Below, piece by piece: positions 42,802 through 52,428 of a stretch of DNA of 64,000 nucleotides. Made by a program: the position numbers and the translations under genes. Positions within the stretch are counted from its first letter, which is position 1. Every line of letters starts with the position of its first letter. The notes beneath the pieces were generated by a model, which made no database searches, was not told the origin of the DNA, and saw only the letters and a program-made list of their open reading frames with translations. Source of the stretch: Clostridium scatologenes (GTDB taxonomy: Bacteria > Bacillota > Clostridia > Clostridiales > Clostridiaceae); contig NZ_CP009933.1 of NCBI RefSeq assembly GCF_000968375.1, forward strand, positions 2,356,001-2,420,000, written 5' to 3'.

Positions 42802-44709
42802 TTAATTATAAGGATTCAAAACCTGTCTAAACTTACCCAATGTAAAGATATAAAACATACCATAAATTACACCGAAAGTCGCAACACTTATAACTGTGGG
42901 TAATATTAAATTGCATTCCATTAATCTACCCAATATAACTATACCAAAGGAACTGTGAATTACACCTACAAGCAAAGGCAGGATAAAATATACTGCAGCT
43001 TGCTTTGAAATAGTTCTTTTTAATTCTTTTTCTGTCATTCCAATTTTTAATAAAATTTTATATTTTTCCTTGTCCATATAAGCTTCACTTAAAATTTTAA
43101 AATGAATAATACTTCCTGTAGCTACTACAAAAACCAGTGCTAAAAAACATCCCATAAAGAAAATAACACCATAACCTTCATAACCAGACCTATATTTTTG
43201 AGCATAGGAATATAAGTTATTATCTAAAACTCTTATGGTTCTTAATCTTGCAGACAAATCTAATGTGTTTTTTTGATCATTTACTATAATGCCGTAAAAT
43301 TTGCTTTCCTTAAAATCATTTTTTATAATTTCATAATCTTTATCATTTACAATTAAACAAGGATTATTTTTTATTCCACCAAATAAAGGTGTTTTTAAAT
43401 CCATCTTTACATTATACTTTAAATTGCTAATTTGAACTTTTTGTAATTTATTCGCTTGTACAAGAGTTTTAGGTCTTTGTACATAAATTGCCTCACCACT
43501 TCTAAGTTCTGATTTTTTTAAAATATCTTCGGTATCTTTAACCTTTAAATCTCTTGTTATCTTTTTAAAATCAGAAGCTTTAACTACCATAAATTCATCA
43601 TTTGAGAGGTTATCATCAATTTTTAATTTATTTACAAGAATAAAATTCACTTTTTCCTTTAATAAAATACTATGATTTGCTGAAGTAATATATTTATTAA
43701 CTTTAGATTCAATTTCATCTTCAAAATTGCCATCCAATACATAAGTAAAAGAGTATGGAAGATCTAATTCTATTTTTGTATTATATTTAATTGAAGTTGC
43801 TGTTCCTAAGGCTGTGATTGCTGATGCAATTAAAATAGCAATGGTTGCAAGAGTTTTGTAATTTCCTTTAATTCTAAAAACAATATTAGATATACTTACA
43901 ATGTTTGTGCCGTTATATAAAATTTGTTTTTTATCTAAAAGATATCTCATTATCATTGAAAAGAAAGAACCAAAAAGTCCATAAGTTGCAAAAATAACCA
44001 TTATAGTTATAACAGGAACACTTGCAATTACCATTAATTTGGATAAGCTTATACACATACCATATGCTATTAAAATTATTATAATTGAAGATACTGCTTT
44101 AAATTTGCTCAACTTTGGAAGTCCTTCTTGTTGTTTTGAAGCATTAAATAAATCTATTAATTTACTTCTCACTATATTGAAATAGCCCAAAATTGAAATT
44201 ATAAAAAATATAATTAAAAATGTAATAATTGTTTCAATCAACGCATGTACTGATATAAAAAAGTTTATTTTCACATCCAAGAATGCAACTTTACATAAAA
44301 GCATTATAAATAGTTTCGAAAATAATACTCCAACAAAACTACCAATAACTATAGATAGGAGTCCTTGTAAAAATCCTTCTAAGGCATAAATTAATCCTAT
44401 TTTATAATTATCTATGCCCATAAAGGCATAAATTCCTATTTCCTTTTTCTTTTGCTTTAAGAAAAAGGAATTTGAATACCAAATAAAAAATATTAGAAAT
44501 ACCAGAAGTAGTACTGCTGTTGAAGTTGATGCAGATCTAACAATATTCATAATTTGATTAAGCTGAACAATTTGTGGGTTATCACTTAAAGCTATAAAAT
44601 TATAATAAACTGCCACAGAAAAAATCATTGCCATTAGGTTTAAAGCATAAGTTTTTATATTGTGTTTAAAATTATTGTAAGCTATACTAAAGAAGTTCAT
44701 TAACTGCAC
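42802..44709 (-). CDS. BceB-type ABC transporter permease
   Basis: 635 residues: four N-terminal helices (FtsX-like), a further helix pair, a large extracellular domain (about 315-525, VLDGNFEDEIESKVNKYI...) and three C-terminal helices. This ten-helix layout with a big loop between helices 7 and 8 is typical of BceB permeases of antimicrobial-peptide (bacitracin, lantibiotic) resistance systems, which both remove the peptide from its target and signal to the BceS kinase. It overlaps the bceA gene by 23 bp and belongs to an operon with an S41 peptidase gene. Confidence 0.9.
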   Translation of the reverse strand: MQLMNFFSIAYNNFKHNIKTYALNLMAMIFSVAVYYNFIALSDNPQIVQLNQIMNIVRSASTSTAVLLLVFLIFFIWYSNSFFLKQKKKEIGIYAFMGIDNYKIGLIYALEGFLQGLLSIVIGSFVGVLFSKLFIMLLCKVAFLDVKINFFISVHALIETIITFLIIFFIISILGYFNIVRSKLIDLFNASKQQEGLPKLSKFKAVSSIIIILIAYGMCISLSKLMVIASVPVITIMVIFATYGLFGSFFSMIMRYLLDKKQILYNGTNIVSISNIVFRIKGNYKTLATIAILIASAITALGTATSIKYNTKIELDLPYSFTYVLDGNFEDEIESKVNKYITSANHSILLKEKVNFILVNKLKIDDNLSNDEFMVVKASDFKKITRDLKVKDTEDILKKSELRSGEAIYVQRPKTLVQANKLQKVQISNLKYNVKMDLKTPLFGGIKNNPCLIVNDKDYEIIKNDFKESKFYGIIVNDQKNTLDLSARLRTIRVLDNNLYSYAQKYRSGYEGYGVIFFMGCFLALVFVVATGSIIHFKILSEAYMDKEKYKILLKIGMTEKELKRTISKQAAVYFILPLLVGVIHSSFGIVILGRLMECNLILPTVISVATFGVIYGMFYIFTLGKFRQVLNPYN

Positions 44710-45451
44710 CTCCTAAGGCGGCCAGCATTTCAATTATCCTTTGGAAAAATTCCTTTCTGGATTCATTTTTATCAATTCTAGCATGAATTTTCCCGTCTTT
44801 TATAAATAATATTCTCTTGCAGTAACTTGCTGCAAAAGCATCATGGGTTACCATTATTACTGTTTTATTGAACTTTTCATTCATACTGCTCAAGCATTGA
44901 AGCAATTCTGCAGAAGATTTTGAATCCAAAGCTCCTGTGGGCTCATCTGCAAATATTACGGACGGCTCTGTTATCAAAGCCCTTGCTGCTGCTGTCCTCT
45001 GCTTTTGCCCTCCTGAAAGCTCATATGGATAATTTTTTAAGTGTGCATCAATTCCAAAAAACTCACTCAATTGCTTAACCTTATTTTGTATTTCTTTATG
45101 ATTCACCTTGGATAATGCTAAAGGCAGTGCTATATTGTCTTCTACAGTCATAGTATCTAGCAAATTAAAATCTTGAAAAATAAAACCTATCTTATGCCTT
45201 CTAAATAATGATAGCTCTTTATTTTTTAATTTTGTTATATCCTTACCATTAAATATAATATTCCCCGTGGTTGGTACATCTATAGTTGAAAGTAAATTTA
45301 GTAAAGTAGTTTTACCTGCTCCAGAAGGCCCCATAATTCCTAAAAATTCCCCCTCCTCTACATTAAGATTAATACCATGAAGTGCTGTAAAAGCCACTGC
45401 TTTTGAACCATATATTTTTCCTAAATCCTTAGTTTCTATTACTGTACTCAT
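44687..45451 (-). CDS. BceA-type ABC transporter ATPase
   Basis: 254 residues with Walker A GPSGAGKT (about 41-48), signature LSGGQKQR, Walker B VIFADEPTGALD, and H-loop VTHD. It powers the adjacent BceB permease. The last 25 residues (RKEFFQRIIEMLAALGGAVNELL) extend beyond the usual end and overlap bceB, favouring coupled translation. It lies 28 bp after the S41 peptidase gene on the same transcript. Confidence 0.95.
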   Translation of the reverse strand: MSTVIETKDLGKIYGSKAVAFTALHGINLNVEEGEFLGIMGPSGAGKTTLLNLLSTIDVPTTGNIIFNGKDITKLKNKELSLFRRHKIGFIFQDFNLLDTMTVEDNIALPLALSKVNHKEIQNKVKQLSEFFGIDAHLKNYPYELSGGQKQRTAAARALITEPSVIFADEPTGALDSKSSAELLQCLSSMNEKFNKTVIMVTHDAFAASYCKRILFIKDGKIHARIDKNESRKEFFQRIIEMLAALGGAVNELL

Positions 45452-45479
45452 TCTATCTACTCCTTTTAATCAAAACTAG

Positions 45480-46757
45480 CTATTTTTTAACTGCAAAATT
45501 TGAGCTTTTAATTATATACTCCATCACAGGATCAACATTATTTACATAATCTTTTATTGATACTGTTATTTCTTTATCTGGATTAAATGCAGAATCATCT
45601 TTATCATAATTATTAAAATGCTTTGTTGAATATTTTATAGTTAATCCCGAATTTGGAAGCTTAAATTTTTTAACTTCACCATAGTGATTAGGTTTTCCTG
45701 ATGTAGGCTCACCAACAAAAATTGCTTTAGTGTTTTTCTTTAAATCTATAACATTTAATACTGCAGATGAAAAAGTCCTTCTACCTGTAATAACATAGAG
45801 TTTACCTTTTTCATTTAGCTTGCTTTTTGATATTTCCTTAATGAAATCATTGAGTATTGTTGAAATTCCTCCTCCATTATTCCTCATATCTATAACAAGC
45901 TTTTTCACATCTTCTTTATTAATTACATCCATAAGTTCTTTAGAAAATTGCTTAAAACCTTTTTCTTGCATTTCGGAGCATTTATTATAACTAAAATAAA
46001 CTGTCTTACTATCTTTTAAATATTCATACCAATAAGCTTTATCTTGATTTTTCATGTACAAAGGAACCTTCTCCCCTTCTTTTCCTTTACCAATTACTGC
46101 ACTAAATACTGTATCACTACTTAATGGTTTTAAATTCACATCTGATATTTTCCCATTGCTATCCTCAAAAGTAAATTTGCAGCTATCCATATTTTCTATG
46201 ATATTAAGCCCATGAAGTACTGATGGCATTGCAATATAGTAACCTATCTGACTCTTTATGCCCTGTTCATTATCATGAGAAATTACTTGTGAAACACTTT
46301 TAATTACATCTTCTATAGGCTTATCATTAATTTTTGCCAGCTTATTGTACTTGATTTGACTGTACTCCTCTGTTGTATTAATAACATAAATACCATCACT
46401 AAACCAGTACAAATCTAATGGGAACGCTTTTTCTGAACTTATATTAGGACCTGTATGACCATCCCCAATAGAAGTCATTATTTTGTTTATACCCATTTGT
46501 ATTTGATCATCATTCATTTTATTTAAAGACTGCTTTAAGTCTTCTATTTCACTGTTAAACTGCTCCTTACTCAACTTAAAGAATAAATTCTTATGTTTTT
46601 TAGGAAGTTCTTCCTTAAGGTAATCCAAATCCTTCTGCCAAGCTTCTACCCTATTTCCACTTTTACAAACATACTTGCTGCTGCTATCACATCCTGAAAA
46701 AGCAAACATTATACTTATCATTAGTAAAGCTGCTATTTTTCTTTTTATTTTAAGCAT
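45480..46757 (-). CDS. S41-family peptidase-like lipoprotein
   Basis: 425 residues from ATG 46757 (GGAGG upstream). A lipoprotein signal (MLKIKRKIAALLMISIMFAF then SGC) places Cys23 as the lipid anchor outside the cell. The tail-specific protease-like domain shows IGDGHTG, LVIDMRNNGGG, and GRRTFSSAV with the probable catalytic Ser, then VGEPTSGKPN. No clear PDZ domain is seen. It sits inside a Bce module, between bceS and bceA, an unusual partner; it might degrade the peptide antibiotic that the transporter detects (inference). A possible BceR site lies upstream. Confidence 0.88.
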   Translation of the reverse strand: MLKIKRKIAALLMISIMFAFSGCDSSSKYVCKSGNRVEAWQKDLDYLKEELPKKHKNLFFKLSKEQFNSEIEDLKQSLNKMNDDQIQMGINKIMTSIGDGHTGPNISSEKAFPLDLYWFSDGIYVINTTEEYSQIKYNKLAKINDKPIEDVIKSVSQVISHDNEQGIKSQIGYYIAMPSVLHGLNIIENMDSCKFTFEDSNGKISDVNLKPLSSDTVFSAVIGKGKEGEKVPLYMKNQDKAYWYEYLKDSKTVYFSYNKCSEMQEKGFKQFSKELMDVINKEDVKKLVIDMRNNGGGISTILNDFIKEISKSKLNEKGKLYVITGRRTFSSAVLNVIDLKKNTKAIFVGEPTSGKPNHYGEVKKFKLPNSGLTIKYSTKHFNNYDKDDSAFNPDKEITVSIKDYVNNVDPVMEYIIKSSNFAVKK

Positions 46758-46853
46758 AAGCTTATTTCCTCCTTGCAATATACTTTAGGGGGCCCTCTTT
46801 AATCCTATGTATTAATTTTAATCTTTTTATTCTTTCTTCTCCATCACATTACA

Positions 46854-46880
46854 TGACATTTTAAATTGTTATGTGACATT
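46854..46880 (-). promoter_or_regulatory. Candidate response-regulator direct repeats
   Basis: Two TGACATT repeats (46854-46860, 46874-46880) 20 bp apart, about two helical turns, lie upstream of the S41-bceAB operon. OmpR-family regulators such as BceR bind such repeats. Inferred. Confidence 0.45.
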
Positions 46881-46927
46881 CTCGTAACCTTAAATATTTT
46901 CAAACAAAAAAAGCATGAGCATTAAAC

Positions 46928-47956
46928 TCATACCTTAAAATAATCGGATAATTTATAAAAAGTTATAATAAATTCTGTATAGTTTCCAGCTTGTGAAACA
47001 GCTTTTATATCATGATTCAGCTTTTCAGCCATTTTTTTAGAAAAGTATAATCCCATTCCTGTTGATTTTCCACTTTTTCTTCCATTACTTCCTGTAAAAC
47101 CTTTGTCAAATACCCTAGATATGTCTTTAGGCAATATTCCTATTCCATTATCTCTTACACATAATCTTGTAGCTTTTTCATCTTCTTCACAATAAATTTC
47201 CACTATCCCATTTTCACCTACATATTTGCAGGCATTATTTAAAACTTGTTCTAATATGTAAGAAAGCCACTTTTTATCTGTTAACACATTAAATTGTAAT
47301 TTATTTAATCTTAAATCTATTTTTTTAGAAATGAAAAAAAATGCATTCTTTTTGACAGCCTCATTTACTACTTGCTTTATATTTACTTCGTTTATTAAAA
47401 GGTCCTGTGAATAGCTAGATGCTCTGCCTGCATAAAGTACCTGTTCAACTAAAAACTTTATTCTTGCAAGCTCACCTCTTAAGCTTTCAGGAACATCATT
47501 ATTGGTATCAAAAATATCTTCTAATTTGTCCGATATCAATTCACATACTGAAATAGGAATCTTTATTTCATGAACCCATTTTGTTATATATTCATTTAGC
47601 TCATCAATTTCTTCTTTTAACTTATTTTCATTTTCACAAAGTTCTTTATTTTTTAAGTTTATTGCAGCTTTAACAATCTTTGCTTCAAAATCATCCACTT
47701 TAGGAATCAGTAAATCTATATTTTTCTCCTGCATTAATCCTTCATAAAAATCTTTATAGCTTTCTTTCCACTTTCTATATCTAAATATTAAAAAGAATAT
47801 AGAAACAGAAAAAACTAAAATATTCATGTATATAATGTCATACTTAAGCTTTGAAAATTCTGTAGTTCCTATTAGTACTAAATTAACTATTGTTATTATA
47901 ATAATAAAATGTATAATTGCCCATATAGACTTTTTCAAATATACTTTTAAACTCAT
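46928..47956 (-). CDS. BceS-type intramembrane-sensing histidine kinase
   Basis: 342 residues. Two N-terminal helices (about 12-32 and 38-60) with almost no extracellular loop, the mark of intramembrane-sensing kinases that rely on the BceAB transporter to detect peptide. The phospho-acceptor lies in TKWVHEIKIPISVCELI; the ATPase domain has NNACKYVGENG, DNGIGILPKD and GKSTGMGLYFSKK. Its start overlaps the end of the response regulator gene by 4 bp. Confidence 0.93.
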   Translation of the reverse strand: MSLKVYLKKSIWAIIHFIIIITIVNLVLIGTTEFSKLKYDIIYMNILVFSVSIFFLIFRYRKWKESYKDFYEGLMQEKNIDLLIPKVDDFEAKIVKAAINLKNKELCENENKLKEEIDELNEYITKWVHEIKIPISVCELISDKLEDIFDTNNDVPESLRGELARIKFLVEQVLYAGRASSYSQDLLINEVNIKQVVNEAVKKNAFFFISKKIDLRLNKLQFNVLTDKKWLSYILEQVLNNACKYVGENGIVEIYCEEDEKATRLCVRDNGIGILPKDISRVFDKGFTGSNGRKSGKSTGMGLYFSKKMAEKLNHDIKAVSQAGNYTEFIITFYKLSDYFKV

Positions 47957-48627
47957 AATATTACATATCCTTGTCCTTTTTTAGTTTCTATAAAATCCTT
48001 AATACCTATGTCTTCAAGCCTTTTTCTAAGCCTATTTACATTTACAGTTAATGTATTGTCGTTAATAAAAGTATCATCATCCCACAAGATCCTCATAATC
48101 CTATCTCGTGATATTATCTTTCCCATATTTTTCATCAAAAGAAGCAGTATTTTTAATTCATTTTTTGTCAATTCTATTTTGTTTTCATTATAAGATAAAG
48201 TGCTGTCATTTATATTTAAAATAACTCCCCTGCACTCAAGTACATCTCCTAAGTTTTCTCCATAAGAGTATGTTCGTCTAAGCATGGCATGAAGCTTAGT
48301 CACCAATATATCCATAGAAAATGGTTTTGTGACGAAATCATCTCCACCCATTTGTACTGCCATTATTATATCCATATTTGTGTTTCTTGAAGATAAAAAT
48401 ATGATTGGTACCTTTGATATTTCTCTTATTTTTTGACACCAGTAAAATCCATCAAAACAAGGCAGATTTATATCCATAATAACCAGCTCAGGTTTATTTT
48501 GTACAAATTCATTAAGTATATCTTCAAAGTTTTTAACTTTAACAGGATTAAAGCCCCACTTTAAAAGAGCTTCTTGTATTTCTTCACAAAGTTTTAAATC
48601 ATCTTCTACTGTCATTATTTTATACAT
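47953..48627 (-). CDS. BceR-type response regulator
   Basis: 224 residues. The receiver domain has acidic residues in EDD (about 7-9), phospho-acceptor Asp in VIMDINLPCFDG (about 52), and switch Lys in TKPFSMD (about 101). The C-terminal winged helix of the OmpR/PhoB type ends KGQGYVIL. It is first of the bceRS pair and should activate the S41-bceAB operon downstream, perhaps through the repeats at 46854-46880. Confidence 0.95.
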   Translation of the reverse strand: MYKIMTVEDDLKLCEEIQEALLKWGFNPVKVKNFEDILNEFVQNKPELVIMDINLPCFDGFYWCQKIREISKVPIIFLSSRNTNMDIIMAVQMGGDDFVTKPFSMDILVTKLHAMLRRTYSYGENLGDVLECRGVILNINDSTLSYNENKIELTKNELKILLLLMKNMGKIISRDRIMRILWDDDTFINDNTLTVNVNRLRKRLEDIGIKDFIETKKGQGYVIL

Positions 48628-48660
48628 GCTTTCACCTCAACGTTACAAAGATGTTTTATT

Positions 48661-49074
48661 TTATATATATTCTACTATTATTTTCACAAAAGCTTCTATA
48701 TCCTTTAAGTTATTATTTATTATATCGTAAACTAATCCTCTATCAAGTTTCATGTAGTCATGAACTAAAATATTTCTGAATCCAGCCATATTACATAAAT
48801 TGTTTTTTAATTTTTCATTTATTATTTTATTTTCATGCAAAACTAAAAATATATCCTTATTATTTTCTGGTTTTCTATATCTCATATCTGATATAACATG
48901 ATTTCCTATATCCAAAACACATTCTATACTTAAATGCAGAAATCTTTCCGATGAGCCATATATAAGTGGATCATCAATATATTTCTTCTTATCATAGTTT
49001 TTTGCAGATTTCAGTATATTTATATATTCATTTAATTTATCTATCCTTGAAATCACAATTTCTCTTTTTACCAT
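48661..49074 (-). CDS. hepT: HepT-family toxin (HEPN ribonuclease)
   Basis: 137 residues, all helical, with the HEPN motif R-x4-H seen in GFRNILVHDYMKLD (about 104-117). HepT toxins cut RNA and are neutralised by MntA, which AMPylates a tyrosine near the motif; the Tyr after HD here is in the right place. The gene begins 4 bp after mntA and its ribosome binding site lies within the end of mntA. Confidence 0.9.
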   Translation of the reverse strand: MVKREIVISRIDKLNEYINILKSAKNYDKKKYIDDPLIYGSSERFLHLSIECVLDIGNHVISDMRYRKPENNKDIFLVLHENKIINEKLKNNLCNMAGFRNILVHDYMKLDRGLVYDIINNNLKDIEAFVKIIVEYI

Positions 49075-49077
49075 AAG

Positions 49078-49503
49078 TTACCCTCCAAAAACTTCTCCTT
49101 GCTTAATTTTTTCAATTACTGCATTATCATATATATCAGAGTAATATTTAAAATCAAAATATTCCCTTAAGGCTAGGGATTCAAAATTTGCCCTTTCATC
49201 ATCATCTTTAATTATTATTCCATCATGAATTATTTCATATTTCATGAGCAGCGAAGCATTCTTTAATGAAACTACATCTATATCCTTCTTAAAAAACGCC
49301 ATTCCTTCTTCTATTATATCTCCTCTTATAAAAGCCTCTTCTACAGCCTCATAATTTTTACCAAAGTATATTGCTATATCTACATCACTATTTTTTGAAG
49401 CTTCTCCTGTTGCTTGTGAACCAAAAATATATGCAAATTTTATACTATATTTATCGTTCATATTTGATATAAAAATCCTAGCCATATTTATAATATCACT
49501 CAT
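49078..49503 (-). CDS. mntA: MntA-family antitoxin nucleotidyltransferase
   Basis: 141 residues with the minimal nucleotidyltransferase signature GSQATGEASKNSDVDIAIYFG (G-S-x10-D-x-D, about 29-45) and a further acidic strand (KKDIDVVSL). MntA AMPylates and silences HepT. It precedes hepT in the same unit, the usual order. Together they are a complete HEPN/MNT toxin-antitoxin pair, which may stabilise this accessory stretch or act against phage. Confidence 0.92.
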   Translation of the reverse strand: MSDIINMARIFISNMNDKYSIKFAYIFGSQATGEASKNSDVDIAIYFGKNYEAVEEAFIRGDIIEEGMAFFKKDIDVVSLKNASLLMKYEIIHDGIIIKDDDERANFESLALREYFDFKYYSDIYDNAVIEKIKQGEVFGG

Positions 49504-49585
49504 ATTTAATCACCACCAAATTTACTTATCATCATTATACTCATCTTGAATAACTCTAATATAAAGCATTTTTCACCATCCTAAT

Positions 49586-49963
49586 TTAACCATCATACTC
49601 AACTAAAGCCTTCTTTAAATTTCTAACTCCCCCTCTAGGATTATCTACATCGCCCTTATATCTAGGAATTAGATGAACATGCAAATGCTTTATTGTCTGC
49701 CCAGCATAATAACCAATGTTAACTCCTACATTGTATCCTGCTGGTTCATACTGGATGTCTAACATTTCCTTAACCTCATGCATAAGGCTGTATATAGCTT
49801 TTATTTCTTCCTCTGAGGCTTCAAATAAAAATGGGAAATGTCTTTTTGGTATTATCAAGGTATGACCTTCATTTACAGGAAATTTATCCATTATAGCAAA
49901 AGCAAGCTTATTTTCTGCTATTATTTCTGATTTGTTGTAGTTACAAAATATACAATCTGTCAT
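49586..49963 (-). CDS. HIT-family hydrolase
   Basis: 125 residues with the histidine triad HLHVHLIPR (about 92-100) and the N-terminal CIFCNYNKSEIIAEN segment of HIT proteins. These enzymes hydrolyse or transfer nucleotides from dinucleotide polyphosphates or AMP conjugates. Full length, single gene, with a GGAGAG site upstream. Confidence 0.95.
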   Translation of the reverse strand: MTDCIFCNYNKSEIIAENKLAFAIMDKFPVNEGHTLIIPKRHFPFLFEASEEEIKAIYSLMHEVKEMLDIQYEPAGYNVGVNIGYYAGQTIKHLHVHLIPRYKGDVDNPRGGVRNLKKALVEYDG

Positions 49964-50067
49964 TTTAATTCTCTCCTCTTAATTTACAAACATTTATTTT
50001 AATACTTAAAGTAGCTATTGCACTTAGAACAATGGCTAATTTAGATTTTGAAGTATCTAATATTTAA

Positions 50068-51609
50068 TTAAACCATTACCTCAAATATATTTTTTTCCTC
50101 TTCTTTAATCCACCCTGCGGTACATTTTTTATTCTTATTAAAGTTAAAGGTTAAAAGGTATCCTTCTTTTACCCCTTGTTCTGTCATATATTCTGCAAGC
50201 TGATGTACTCCTTTTTCTCTGTAAGCTTCACCATTCCATATTTTAAGTTCTACTATGTATTTTTTATTTCCATAAGTAATTACTACATCCATTCTTTTAT
50301 TCTTTCTTGTTTGAGGTTCTACAAAACTGAAGCCTTTTCCATTTAAAATAGGTTTTAAGTATGCTAAGAATATAAGTCTGCCATTTGTTTCGTAAAAGTG
50401 CTCATCTTCTTCTCTATATTGTTCATACATAAATTCTTGAAATTTTAATAGAACTTTTTCCATATTTAATTCTTCAGCATCTAAAACCTCGTCCTTATCT
50501 ATTTGTGTAAGTTTTGATGCAGCTTTCTGAACATCCCTTTGTGCAATAAGATAATCATATATTAACATTTCAAAAATCTTATTGTTCATGATAAACCTGC
50601 CATTATCCTCTGATAATATTCCGTACATCAATGCTTTTTCATAAGCAAAAGGATTATAAGGAATTTGCTTTCCTTCTACTAATAGCTGATAAACTACAGT
50701 TTTTATTTCACTATAGTTTTCAACATTTTTAATAACATCATCAAAAAGAGTATTATGTTCATTTAATGCCATTTTTATGGATTTTTTAAGTCCTTTTAAT
50801 GTCCAATCCCTTTCAAGGTATTCATCAATATTTTTACAAAGTCTACTTACAAGATAAGGATATCCACTAGTAAAATTTCTTATTTCACCAGATAAAAGCT
50901 CTACATCCATATCTATTTTAGTTTCATTTACATACTCATTAAGCATTGTTTTTATTTCTTCTTGAGAAAAAGACATATCTACTTTAAAATCTGCTGCTAT
51001 ATTCCAGGGAGAATTAAAAACTCTATCCTTCTCTTCTCTAATCTGAAGCTTAATATTTTTGATATCATTTACTCCACCTAATATAACACTTTTAAAAGTT
51101 ATGTCTTTTCTCGCATTCATAGCTAAATATTTATTTCTAAGTACTCCTAAAAACTGCATAAATACTCTATTACCACTACTTTTATCCACTTCATCTATGA
51201 TTAAAACCATATCCTTATCATATTTATCAATCATATCAGTAATATTTTCAGATAAATCATTAAAATTTCTTGTTTTCTCCCCATAACTTTTTAATTTCTC
51301 ATATAACTCTTTATTAGTAAATCTAACACTTCTAGCAAATATATTTAATATAACCTCACAAAATTTCTCTTCAGTTTGAAAAATATCATCGCCAATTCCC
51401 TCGAAACTAGTATCAATTACAACATATTTTTTGCTTAATTCTTCTACTAATTGATTGAATATAGTAGTTTTACCAAACTGTCTTGGTCTGTTGATTGTAA
51501 AATAGTCTCCTTTATCTACCATTTCAATAATCTTTTTTATTTTACCACTTATATCAACCATAAAATGTTTTTCAGGTATACATAAACCTGTGACATTAAA
51601 TTCCTTCAT
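50068..51609 (-). CDS. AAA-ATPase with C-terminal PD-(D/E)XK domain
   Basis: 513 residues. P-loop NRPRQFGKTTIFNQL (about 38-52), Walker B MVLIIDEVDKS, and a STAND-like helical middle with FTSGYPYLVSRLCKNIDEYL. The C-terminal nuclease-like domain reads NKRMDVVITYGNKKYIVELKIWNGE (D...E-x-K, about 445-470). It resembles the gene at 38257 in design but is a separate family (AAA-like, bacterial). Function unknown; such genes are often multicopy in clostridia and Bacteroides. Confidence 0.85.
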   Translation of the reverse strand: MKEFNVTGLCIPEKHFMVDISGKIKKIIEMVDKGDYFTINRPRQFGKTTIFNQLVEELSKKYVVIDTSFEGIGDDIFQTEEKFCEVILNIFARSVRFTNKELYEKLKSYGEKTRNFNDLSENITDMIDKYDKDMVLIIDEVDKSSGNRVFMQFLGVLRNKYLAMNARKDITFKSVILGGVNDIKNIKLQIREEKDRVFNSPWNIAADFKVDMSFSQEEIKTMLNEYVNETKIDMDVELLSGEIRNFTSGYPYLVSRLCKNIDEYLERDWTLKGLKKSIKMALNEHNTLFDDVIKNVENYSEIKTVVYQLLVEGKQIPYNPFAYEKALMYGILSEDNGRFIMNNKIFEMLIYDYLIAQRDVQKAASKLTQIDKDEVLDAEELNMEKVLLKFQEFMYEQYREEDEHFYETNGRLIFLAYLKPILNGKGFSFVEPQTRKNKRMDVVITYGNKKYIVELKIWNGEAYREKGVHQLAEYMTEQGVKEGYLLTFNFNKNKKCTAGWIKEEEKNIFEVMV

Positions 51610-51891
51610 CCAAATTGATCCTCCTTCATTGTTATAAGTTCTATTTAAATTCTTCCTGTTTAAATGCTATTTTAATATATTATTCTTCTTCCATAACACT
51701 TTAACCATGCTATATCATTATTTTATCATAGATAAGCTTTATTTAAACCAAAAATCATGATAGGTTTAAGAGTTTAATTATCTTTTTATACTTGGTATAA
51801 TATTGAGTGGATAATTATAACTGTATTTAAAAGGTTATACAGGGCTTATACTGTAAATCACTCCATGTAAGAAGCTTATCTAAAGAAAATT

Positions 51892-52001
51892 CAAGCACCT
51901 GTAAAAGGTTTTTATCTTTTTAAAGAATCTGCCCACAGCCGTTTGAAGAACTCGAAAAAGTTATGCAAATTATGCATGAGGATGTAAAAAATAAAAGTTA
52001 G
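51892..52001 (+). pseudogene. Alpha/beta-hydrolase C-terminal fragment
   Basis: Reads QAPVKGFYLFKESAHS, then after a frameshift FEELEKVMQIMHEDVKNKS stop. This matches the catalytic-His end of alpha/beta hydrolases (KGFYLFKESAHSPxFEEPEKV). The rest of the gene is missing. Confidence 0.7.
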
Positions 52002-52032
52002 CATGGACTGATTTAAATTTTGTTACACAAGC

Positions 52033-52068
52033 AAAATAAACACCTAGTCTTACCTAAGTGTTTATTTT
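52033..52068 (+). terminator. Terminator after the hydrolase remnant
   Basis: AAAATAAACAC (52033-52043) pairs with GTGTTTATTTT (52058-52068). Confidence 0.75.
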
Positions 52069-52256
52069 AAAATATACTTATATGTACTACTATAGATTTT
52101 ATTTTCCTCTAAGGTTCTGCTTCCTTAGGACATTTAAAATTTATTAGTCATCATTAGGGGTATAACTTTTTCATGAACGTTTTCTATATTTTCATTATAT
52201 TCTATATTTTAAAAATTTTCAATCTTTTTATTACAAATATTTTTAACCGATCAAGT

Positions 52257-52380
52257 GATTCTTAGACTCAGGTGAAGTTTGCTTGTGAGGAATACCTCTT
52301 ACCTGAGCAAAAGCTCGTAAAATATCATTTAGACATTTTACCCATCTGAGTCTTAGAAGAACTTATCCAGGTTTTCTTGG
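52257..52380. ncRNA. Candidate structured RNA or palindromic element
   Basis: A 16-bp closing stem (52259-52274 with 52343-52358; one mismatch, one G-U) encloses three local hairpins: GAGG/CCTC (about 52287-52298), GAGC-AAAA-GCTC (about 52305-52316), and GTAAAAT/ATTTTAC (about 52316-52341). A further CCAGG/CTTGG hairpin follows (52367-52380). The multi-branch form is too ordered for chance. It could be an sRNA, a riboswitch-like element, or a palindromic mobile repeat. No match to a known class is recognised. Confidence 0.5.
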
Positions 52381-52428
52381 CAAAGAATAAATATAAAACT
52401 CTAACAATTTTTTAGTAAAGATGCACTT

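Larger units (their letters stand above)
51610..52428. other. Long spacer with pseudogene and structured RNA candidate
   Basis: Contains an extended -10 (TTGGTATAAT, about 51795-51804), an alpha/beta-hydrolase 3' remnant (51892-52001), a plus-strand terminator (52033-52068), and a candidate structured RNA (52257-52380). Confidence 0.6.
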
